Of a stretch of DNA of 13,031 nt, positions 5,428 to 12,400 are shown in pieces. The notes under the pieces are model-generated. The model searched no databases and was not told where the DNA came from. It worked only from the letters and a program-made list of their open reading frames with translations. Position 1 is the first letter of the stretch. Every line of letters begins with the position of its first letter. This stretch comes from JAICLV01 sp036380925 (GTDB lineage Bacteria; Actinomycetota; Actinomycetes; Acidothermales; Acidothermaceae), in assembly GCA_036380925.1 (NCBI GenBank), contig DASVDW010000004.1, positions 1-13,031 of the forward strand, read 5' to 3'. A program made the translations under genes and the position numbers.

Positions 5428-5889
5428 GTGACACTGCGCACCGTTGCCGGAAGGCGCGTCGGGGAGACCGCCGAGGACCTCCAAGTTTGGCTGCGGCAGC
5501 TCGACGGCTGCCCGCCGATCTCCCTCACCGTGCTCGCCACCTGCCCGAGCGAGCAACACGCCGACGAGCCGGCCACCTGGTTCTACGTCGAGGCGGACGC
5601 GCGCGAGTCGACCGCCCGCCGGCGCTGCCTGAGCTGCGGGCGGACCAGCGACGTCCTGGACTCGGCCGAGCATTGGAACTACCCGCGGATGTGGAGCTGC
5701 GCCGGTTGCGGTCAGTCGATCGCCGAGGTCGCCGCCGGCCTGCACGTTGAAGACGGGGACGGCGAAGACGCGGACGGCGTGACCTGGGTGGCCGTCGCCG
5801 CGCGGTGCGTCGAGTGCGGCTTGATCGAAGGACTGACCGACTTCAACGTCAACCCGATCGACTCCGAGGCGATCACCGCCAGGCTCTAA
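5428..5889 (+). CDS. Conserved-looking protein with three CxxC pairs (zinc-ribbon-like), function unknown
   Basis: This 153-residue protein has an N-terminal part (1-60) with a predicted helix (ETAEDLQVWLRQL) and two isolated cysteines (C28, C39). It then has three CxxC pairs: C67-C70 (RCLSCGR), C91-C94 (SCAGCGQ) and C127-C130 (RCVECGL). The first two pairs are about 20 residues apart, as in a zinc ribbon; the third may pair with another ligand or another chain. There is no signal peptide, no membrane segment and no recognisable catalytic motif. The GTG start follows GAGGAGGA with a short spacing of about four bases, and this site is complementary to an upstream stretch (see 5381-5423). The gene is downstream of the helicase in the same direction and convergent with the chemotaxis operon. 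A nucleic-acid or metal-binding role is plausible but not shown. Confidence 0.75.
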   Translation: MTLRTVAGRRVGETAEDLQVWLRQLDGCPPISLTVLATCPSEQHADEPATWFYVEADARESTARRRCLSCGRTSDVLDSAEHWNYPRMWSCAGCGQSIAEVAAGLHVEDGDGEDADGVTWVAVAARCVECGLIEGLTDFNVNPIDSEAITARL

Positions 5890-5932
5890 GCCCCCATAGC
5901 TCTACGCCGCGCTAGTCGCTGCCCGCAAAATT

Positions 5933-6295
5933 TCAGGCGAGCACCGGGTCTAGCGCGTCTTGAAAGTCCTCTGGCGTAAAGGGTTTCGCGATGAGGAACA
6001 TCGCACCGGCCGCCAACGCCTGCTCGCGCATCTGTGGCGCCGCCTCTGAGGTGACGAAGCCGAACGGCACGTCCCAACCGGCGGCGCGCAGGCCCTTGAG
6101 CAACTCAAGGCCGCTCATCTCCGGCATGTTCCAGTCGCACAACACCAAGCCAGGCGGGGCTTGCGAAATCACCTCAACGGCTTCGCGGCCGTTCGACGCC
6201 TGCACGATCTCGTGCTCGTCGTAACCGGCAAGCTGCAGGGTGCGGACGACGATCATCCGCATCGCCTTGCTGTCGTCAACCACCAAAATGCGCAT
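5933..6295 (-). CDS. CheY-like single-domain response regulator (operon-distal)
   Basis: The 120-residue receiver-only protein starts MRILVVDDSKAMRMIVVRTL. The acidic pocket is D7-D8, the phospho-acceptor is D54 (LCDWNMPEMSG), the switch threonine is T82 (FVTSE) and the conserved lysine is K104 (IAKPFTPED). There is no output domain, so it should act by protein contact, for instance at a flagellar motor or as a phosphate sink. It is the last gene of the che operon, 21 bases after the CheX gene stop. The aromatic switch position of Escherichia coli CheY (Y106) has no tyrosine or aromatic residue equivalent two residues beyond K104 other than F106. Which of the two CheY proteins drives the motor cannot be told from the sequence. 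Confidence 0.92.
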   Translation of the reverse strand: MRILVVDDSKAMRMIVVRTLQLAGYDEHEIVQASNGREAVEVISQAPPGLVLCDWNMPEMSGLELLKGLRAAGWDVPFGFVTSEAAPQMREQALAAGAMFLIAKPFTPEDFQDALDPVLA

Positions 6296-6316
6296 GACCG
6301 CGCCGCCTCACGCGGC

Positions 6317-6772
6317 TCAGGCCGCCGCGGCGGCCTGCTGCCAGAGGCTCACGATGAGCGACTCGCCGCGCCACGACAAGCCGACCTCGCGCACCACCTG
6401 CGCGCCCGGGACCGCGAGTTGGCCGTGCACGACCGCGGGCAATGACAGCGCCGACGGACCGGGCAGCATGCTCTTCACGTTGCCGCCGACCATGTTGGCC
6501 AGCTCGCCAAGCGCGTCGACGACCTCGGTTTGGGTGACGTCGGCCGGCTGCATGGAGAACAGCGCCGCCGCCGCGTGCCGTGCGGCGGGCGCGGAGCATT
6601 GCAGCATGATCGAGCCGATGTACGCGCCGGACAAGTGCACGCAGCCGGTGACCCGTTCCGCGCCAAGCTCGGGGGCGCCGGGCACCAGGCCGTCAGGGTC
6701 GCCGTCGAGGAACGACGTCCAGACCTCGCGGGTGATGACCTCGAGGTCGTCCGCGCTCGGGATGTACGTCAC
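6317..6772 (-). CDS. cheX: CheX-type chemotaxis phosphatase
   Basis: This 151-residue protein belongs to the CheC/CheX/FliY phosphatase group, which removes phosphate from CheY-P. The key signature is DALGELANMVGGNVKSML (residues 86-103), with catalytic-type E90 and N93 in the E-x2-N arrangement, preceded by a strand GSIMLQCS and followed by strands LPAVVHGQLAVPGAQVV and ESLIVSLWQ. There is only one active helix, matching CheX rather than two-site CheC. The GTG start at 6772 is preceded by AAAGGA. The gene lies 13 bases after the upstream cheY and just before the second receiver gene, so the phosphatase is encoded between its two likely substrates. In the absence of a CheZ gene this is the expected signal-termination enzyme. 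Confidence 0.88.
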   Translation of the reverse strand: MTYIPSADDLEVITREVWTSFLDGDPDGLVPGAPELGAERVTGCVHLSGAYIGSIMLQCSAPAARHAAAALFSMQPADVTQTEVVDALGELANMVGGNVKSMLPGPSALSLPAVVHGQLAVPGAQVVREVGLSWRGESLIVSLWQQAAAAA

Positions 6773-6785
6773 CTGCCAAGTCCTT

Positions 6786-7157
6786 TCAGTAGGCCAGCAC
6801 GCCGAGCAGCGCGAGCTTGTCGGCGATCGCGTCAGGGGTGAACGGCTTGATCACGTATTCGTGAGCGCCGGCGGCGAGCGCGCGCACGATCTGCGACTGC
6901 TCGCTTTCGGTGGTCACCATCATCAACGTGATCTGCCGCCACTTCTCTTCTTTGCGGACGGCGTTGACGAACGCCAAGCCGTCCATGACCGGCATGTTCC
7001 AGTCGACAAGTGCAATCTCCGGCATCGCGCCGCTTTGGAGGCGGGCGATCGCTTCAGCGCCGTTCGGCGCCTCGACGACATCGAAACCCAGACCGCGCAT
7101 GATCCGACCGAGGATCAAGCGCATGGCGCTCGAATCGTCGATCACCATGGCCAGCAA
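6786..7157 (-). CDS. cheY: CheY chemotaxis response regulator
   Basis: The 123-residue receiver domain reads MLAMVIDDSSAMRLILGRIM, with D7-D8, phospho-acceptor D52 (LVDWNMPVMDG), T82/T83 (VTTES) and K104 (VIKPFTPD). The open frame runs back past 7900 on this strand, but that extension overlaps cheR in another frame and is not protein-like. I chose the TTG at 7157, which has AAAGGGG about seven bases upstream and places the first strand at the usual distance from the N-terminus. Phosphorylated CheY normally binds the flagellar switch to change rotation. The gene is 47 bases downstream of the cheR stop and 13 bases upstream of cheX. Confidence 0.92.
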   Translation of the reverse strand: MLAMVIDDSSAMRLILGRIMRGLGFDVVEAPNGAEAIARLQSGAMPEIALVDWNMPVMDGLAFVNAVRKEEKWRQITLMMVTTESEQSQIVRALAAGAHEYVIKPFTPDAIADKLALLGVLAY

Positions 7158-7204
7158 CGGACCGCCCCTTTCCTCATACGTTGATTCATCGGCTTCGCGC
7201 GCGC

Positions 7205-8236
7205 TTAGTTGAGCGGCTGGCGCGCCGCCTCGGCGCGCAGCGGCGGCGCCGGCGGCAGGGACGGTAACCACGGCCACCCGCCGACGCCCCCGGCAACCGG
7301 AGCCCGCGGCTGCGGGGCGGCCGCGGGAGCCGGCGGCGTCGGGAAACTCACCCGCGCGACGGCCTGGCGCAAGCCAGCCGCGCCCAGCGGTTCCGGCATC
7401 GGCGTTTGCAATGGGTCGGCGCCCCGTGGCCGGTACAGCGTGGCGGTGCCGGCCGCGACCCGCTCGAACCCGTCGTCCAAGCCAATCGTGGTCTCCGAGC
7501 CGCCCAAAAACAGGAAGCCGTCGGGCTTGAGCACCCGCCGCACTCGCTGCAGCACGTCCGTCTTCGTGCTGGCGTCGAAGTAGATGAGGACGTTGCGCAA
7601 GAAGACGACGTCCATCAACGGCAGGTCGAGCGCGTCGCCGAGGTTGAGCCGCTTGAACCGGACCATGCTGCGGACGGCGGGAACCACCTTCCAGTCGGTC
7701 TCCGCGCGCTCGAAATGACGAACCAGCATCGCCGCGGGAAGACCGCGGTTGACCTCCAGCTGGGAGTAGCGACCCTGCTCGGCGCGCTGCAGGACCTCGT
7801 CGCTGATGTCGGTGGCGAGCACCTGCACCTGCCAGTCGGAGGTGATCAGCGGGTGGTCGAGCGCCGACATGGCGATGCTGTACGGCTCCTGGCCGCTCGA
7901 GCACGCGGCCGACCAAACGTTGATCCGATGCGTGCTGGTGCGCTTGCGGCACAACTCGGGGAAGACGACCTGGTTGAGCAGGGTGAACGGGTCGCGGTCG
8001 CGGAAGAACGACGTCTCGTTGGTCGTCATCGCGTCGACGATTCGCCGGCGCATCCGCTCGTCCGGGCTCAGCTGCAGACGCGCGATGAACGCCCCCACAT
8101 CGCCGAAGCCCTCGGCCCGCGCGATCGGCAGCAACCGGCTTTCGACGAGGTACTCCTTGCCTGGGCCGATGACAATCGCGGCGTCCTGCTTCACCAGGTC
8201 GCTGACGAACATGAACGCGCTCAGATTGATCGTCAC
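7205..8236 (-). CDS. cheR: CheR chemoreceptor glutamate methyltransferase
   Basis: CheR uses S-adenosylmethionine to methylate glutamates of chemoreceptors, resetting sensitivity. In the 343-residue product an N-terminal helical domain (1-80) ends in DAMTTNETSFFRD (N73-E74-T75). The Rossmann methyltransferase core has the SAM-binding stretch WSAACSSGQEPYSIAM (108-123), ATDISDEVL (141-149) and FLRNVLIYFD (212-221). A Pro/Ala-rich tail of about 74 residues (270-343) follows the catalytic core. It contains no TPR or other recognisable domain and is longer than in enterobacterial CheR. The GTG start at 8236 overlaps the cheB stop by four bases (GTGA), indicating translational coupling. A GGGGG stretch upstream may serve as ribosome binding site. 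The open frame upstream of 8236 runs inside cheB in another frame and is not coding. Confidence 0.94.
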   Translation of the reverse strand: MTINLSAFMFVSDLVKQDAAIVIGPGKEYLVESRLLPIARAEGFGDVGAFIARLQLSPDERMRRRIVDAMTTNETSFFRDRDPFTLLNQVVFPELCRKRTSTHRINVWSAACSSGQEPYSIAMSALDHPLITSDWQVQVLATDISDEVLQRAEQGRYSQLEVNRGLPAAMLVRHFERAETDWKVVPAVRSMVRFKRLNLGDALDLPLMDVVFLRNVLIYFDASTKTDVLQRVRRVLKPDGFLFLGGSETTIGLDDGFERVAAGTATLYRPRGADPLQTPMPEPLGAAGLRQAVARVSFPTPPAPAAAPQPRAPVAGGVGGWPWLPSLPPAPPLRAEAARQPLN

Positions 8237-9369
8237 CAGCCGCCCCCGGCGGTCGCGGTGGCCCGCGCCGGCCCGGCCGGCGAGGCGGCCGCGGCGGGCG
8301 GCAGTCGGTGCAGGTGCGGCCGTCGCGTCGTGCCCACGGCGCCGACGAGCGTCTCCGCCACTTTGTCCAGCGGCACCACGTCGTTCGCCAAGCCGGCCTG
8401 CGCGACCGCTCCCGGCATCCCCCACACCACCGAGGACGCCTGGTCTTGGACGACGAGGCGACCGCCGGCCGCTCGGATGCGCTCCGAGCCCTTCAGGCCG
8501 TCGCGGCCCATGCCGGTCAAGACGCACGCGAGCGCGCCACTTCCGTAGACCGACGCGACCGAGCGAAACAACACGTCGACCGACGGACGGCAGTAGTTCT
8601 CCGGCGGCTCTTTGGTCAGCTGGGCGACCACGTCCACCCCGCGGCGGCGCAGCACCAGGTGGTGGTCGCCGGGCGCCACCAGGATCTGGCCGGGTTCGAC
8701 CCTCAGCCCGTCGGCCGCCTCGCGGACCAGCAACGGGCAGCTGCGATCCAGCCGTTCGGCGAACATCCGGGTGAACAGCGGCGGCATGTGCTGCACGACG
8801 ACGATCGGCGCGGAAAGGTCGGCGGGCAGGTCCGCGACGATCGCGGTGAGCGCGTCGGGGCCGCCGGTGGAACACCCGACGGCGATGATGTCGACGCGGT
8901 CTTGGCGCACCGGATGGGTCGGCGGCGCTGGGCGGGTTCGGGCGCTCGTCTTGTCCCGGGTGGCGCCGACCAGCGCCTTGATCTTCGGGATCAGCTCGCT
9001 GCGCACCCGGTCGATCGAGGCGTTGATGCTGCCCACGTGCGACGGCTTGGTGACGTAGTCGGTGGCGCCCGCGGTCAGCGCGTCCAGGGTCGCCGCGGCG
9101 CCGCGCTCGGTCAGCGTGCTGAACATGACGACGGGCAGTTGCGGGTGGGTCAACCGCAGCGCGCGCAGCGTGGCGAGGCCGTCCATCACCGGCATCTCGA
9201 CGTCGAGGATGACGATGTCGGGTCGCAGTTGCGGCAGCTTGTCGAGCGCGATCCGCCCGTTGGCGGCGGTTCCGACCACCTCGATCTCGGGGTCGTCGTC
9301 CAAGACCGAGGCGACCATGCGCCGGATCACGACGGAGTCGTCGACGACGAGAACCCCGATGCTGCCCAC
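8233..9369 (-). CDS. cheB: CheB protein-glutamate methylesterase/deamidase
   Basis: CheB demethylates and deamidates chemoreceptors when phosphorylated, opposing CheR. Numbering from GTG 9369 (378 residues): the receiver domain (about 4-120) has D10-D11, phospho-acceptor D56 (VILDVEMPVMDG), STLTERG and K108 (VTKPS). A linker rich in Pro, Arg and Thr (about 136-157) follows, then the methylesterase domain with catalytic S167 (GCSTGGPDAL), H194 (VVQHMPP) and D290 (LTGMGRDG). The C-terminus adds an Ala/Pro-rich tail. An in-frame TTG at 9390 would add seven residues, but GGAGG (minus strand, 9375-9379) sits five bases before the GTG at 9369, and the TTG lies in a hairpin, so the shorter form is preferred. 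It is the first visible gene of the che operon. Its stop overlaps the cheR start. Confidence 0.95.
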   Translation of the reverse strand: MGSIGVLVVDDSVVIRRMVASVLDDDPEIEVVGTAANGRIALDKLPQLRPDIVILDVEMPVMDGLATLRALRLTHPQLPVVMFSTLTERGAAATLDALTAGATDYVTKPSHVGSINASIDRVRSELIPKIKALVGATRDKTSARTRPAPPTHPVRQDRVDIIAVGCSTGGPDALTAIVADLPADLSAPIVVVQHMPPLFTRMFAERLDRSCPLLVREAADGLRVEPGQILVAPGDHHLVLRRRGVDVVAQLTKEPPENYCRPSVDVLFRSVASVYGSGALACVLTGMGRDGLKGSERIRAAGGRLVVQDQASSVVWGMPGAVAQAGLANDVVPLDKVAETLVGAVGTTRRPHLHRLPPAAAASPAGPARATATAGGGW

Positions 9370-9384
9370 CGACACCTCCGCGGC

Positions 9385-9417
9385 CGCCAATGCGTTGGCG
9401 CGGCCGTCGATGGCCGC
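9385..9417 (-). promoter_or_regulatory. Two adjacent small hairpins upstream of cheB
   Basis: CGCCAA-TGCG-TTGGCG (9385-9400) forms a perfect 6-bp stem with a 4-base loop. GCGGCC (9400-9405) and GGCCGC (9412-9417) form a second 6-bp stem with a 6-base loop. Both precede the preferred cheB start by 15 or more bases and lie in the 96-bp gap after the surface-protein gene. No T-run is present in either direction. They may structure the cheB leader or help to end transcription of the upstream gene; chance formation in GC-rich DNA is possible. Confidence 0.35.
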
Positions 9418-9465
9418 ACTAACTCATCGGCAGCAGGCGGCGTGGCCTAAGGGCCATCTGCGCGA

Positions 9466-12400
9466 TCAACAGACCGTGGCCACGACGACGCCCGTGCCGA
9501 GATGACCCGCGTCGGGCGCATAACCCGGTTCCGTCTTGACGACCACGACATGCGCCACCTGGCCGGACAGCATCGAGCCCACGCGCGTGACCCGATCCGT
9601 GACGACGACGGCGACGTACTCGGGCAGCGTCGCGGGAGGCTCCGAACTGACCCCGGGCAAGCTGGTCCAGGTGGCGCCACACGCCGCGGGCGGAACGCCC
9701 GGGGCGTACCCAAGGAAGTCCGCAGGCGCCGAGCCGCCGCTCGTCGCGTTCGCCTTCCACCACCTCGCCCCCCAGAACTGCGCGGTGGCGCCGACGGACG
9801 CGTTGCCGTCTCCGATGACGAAGCTTCCGCCGGCGCTGACCGCGTAGACCATCAGCTTGCTCGTGGCCGCGGCGCGGGAGCCGCCGTCGTCCGAGATCGC
9901 GACGGTGACCGTGTGCGACCCGAGGGCGTCGTAGGCGTGCGTGCCGCTCACCGCGAAGGAGCCCGCCGAGGTCTGGCTGACGGTCCCGGACGTGACGGCG
10001 CCGTCGCCCCAGTCGATCGACGCGGTGAAGTCGGAAACCGAACCCCAAGGGTTGTCGTCGGTGAACGTGGCGACGGTCAGCCCGCTGACCGGGTTCGGCG
10101 AGGTCAGGGTCGAACTCGCGGTCGCGTGCAACGCGGCGTCGGCCACACTCGCCGTGCTCATGGCAGTCGCGTCGGAGCCGCCGGCCGCCGAGATCGTGAC
10201 ACTGACTTGGTAGCTGCCCTCCTCGGTGTAGGTGTGCGAGCCAGTGACCGCGAAACCGCCGTCCGCGCCGCGAATGACGACGCCTGCCGTCGTAGCGCTG
10301 CCGTCGCCCCAGTCGACGCGCGCGTCGAAGGCGCTCGCGTCAGCCGAGGAATCGGTGTAGGTGAACGACGCGACAGCGCCGGAGAACGCCGCGCCCTCGG
10401 TCGCCGGAATCGGGACGCCGGTCGCCGTGACCACGCCGGCGCCGTTGACGTCGACCCGTGTTGTGCGCTCACCGCAACCGCCGTCGTCGTCGCACACCTT
10501 GACGCTCACCCAGTACGAGCCGGATGCCGTATAGCGGTGACGGAGGTCGAATGTCTTGCCCGACAGCGCGAGCGGTTGCGGCCCGGCTCCGTCGCCGTAA
10601 TCGACGGTCGCGGTCCACGAGTCGTCGCCGGGGTCGGTGAAGCTGCCCCCCGCCGCGTATTGCTGCCCCGAGCCGGTGGAAGAGTCAATCTCGCCGACGG
10701 CGGGCGCCACGTTGACGATCGTGATCGTGTGGCTGGTCTCGCCAGTCCCGCTCGACCCGGTGACCCGCAACCGGACGACGCGTGCTCCGTCGTCCGACAT
10801 CGAGGCCGTCGCGCTCGGCGTGGTCGCGTCGCCGAAAACCCCGTCGCCGTTGAGATCCCAGCTATATGTCAGCGGCCCTGAACCGTCGGGGCCGATCGAG
10901 TCGGAACCGTCGACGACGAACGTGGTCCCCTCCGCCGCGTACGCCGGCGCGACGATCGCGGCGGTTGGCGGGAGCGACGCCGTCGCGGCGCCCACGGCGA
11001 TCGTCACGGTCGCCGTGTTTGACGCAAACGAGCCGTCATTGGCGCGGACGACGAAGCTGTCGGCGCCGTTGAAGCTCGTCTCAGGCGTGTAGGTGACCGC
11101 GTCACCGCTGATCGCCGACAGCGAGCCGTGCTGCGGCCCGCTGTCAATCGACCAGGTGAGCGGGTCGCGGTCGGCGTCCGTTGCCTGCAGCGTGATGTCG
11201 ACCGCCGTGTCGATGTCAGTTGTGACCGCGGTGTCGGTCGCGACCGGCGCGTGATCGATGGCCTCCAGCGCACCAAGCGACATGACGAAGGCGCTGGTGT
11301 GCCCATTGAACGTTCCGGTGCCGGTGATCTCGCCGGTGTTGCTGATGCCCCATGCCTCGTTGAGCTGCCATCCGGAATACGTCGGCAGCGCGCTCGTCAA
11401 ATCCTCGACGACTCCGTTCTTGATGACGAACGCCCGGTTGTCGGTGCTGTGGTGCATCAAGTCGGTGTACGGCCATCCGCACTGTCGGCCACCGAACCCG
11501 ACGATGACGTCGCTGTCGTTGACGGAGGTCGCCATGCCGCAGGTCAGGCCCATCGCGCCGAGGTCGAACCAGGTCACCGTGCCGTCGGCCTTGCGCAGGA
11601 ACGGCGGGCTGCTTGTCACGCCGTCGCTGCCCGGCGCGTGACTGACGCCGCCCCACCCGACGATGTCGCCAGCGGTGTTGACGTCAAGCGCGCCCGACGC
11701 CTGCGGCCGCGTGGTGGAATCGGCCGGCGGGAAGAGGTAGGACGCGGCGTACGAGCCGTTGTCGGGCACCGCCATCGCGGCGACCGGCTGCCCATTCCAT
11801 CCCGGTTCGTTCATCCAGCGCGTCGCCACCACGGTGCCGGCGTCGTTGATGCCACCGACCTTGCGCACGTTGGTGCCGGTCGTCTCAATAACTGAGGAGA
11901 ACCCTGGCGGGTCCGGCAGCAGCTTCACCGCGCCACCGGTCCAGGTCACCCAGACGCCGAATGCGGAGCCGGCGGCGACCCCCTTGTTGTTGATGGCTTC
12001 GGCGGTGGTGCCCTCCAACGGAACCGGTGTCCCGTCGGGCTGCCAAATCGCCGCCTCGTTCGGCAGCCGACCGGCAACCTGGCCGGCGTTGTTGATCGAC
12101 CAGGCCGTCGTCCAGTCGAAGTGGTACCCGCCGTCGATCGGCAGCAGGTGGGCGGTGCCGTCGGCGTCCCACCGGATCGGCGGGTTCGTCGTGGAGTCCG
12201 TGCCCACCATGCCGGCGACCTGGCCGCTGTCGTTGACGTCGAAGCCGTACGTCGGCTGACCGGCGTAACCGGCCGGTGTCTCAAGGCCGTTGACAACCGA
12301 CGCGGTTGTGACGGTGATGGCGCTCAGGGCCGTCCCGGTGTTGCCGGCGGCGTCGGCCGCTCGAGCGCGCACGGTGTAGGCGCCCGACGTCAAATCGTCG

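Noticed and set aside
7158..7952. N-terminal extension of cheY reaching back to 7952
   Set aside because: It overlaps cheR in another frame, is Arg/Ala/Gly-rich without structure, and the TTG at 7157 has a good ribosome binding site and the normal receiver start.
8237..8875. N-terminal extension of cheR upstream of 8236
   Set aside because: It runs inside the cheB methylesterase coding region in another frame and has no CheR similarity. The GTGA overlap explains the true start.
9502..10881. 459-residue plus-strand open frame opposite the surface protein
   Set aside because: It is Arg/Gly/Val-rich with no domain pattern, whereas the other strand gives clear PKD-like repeats.
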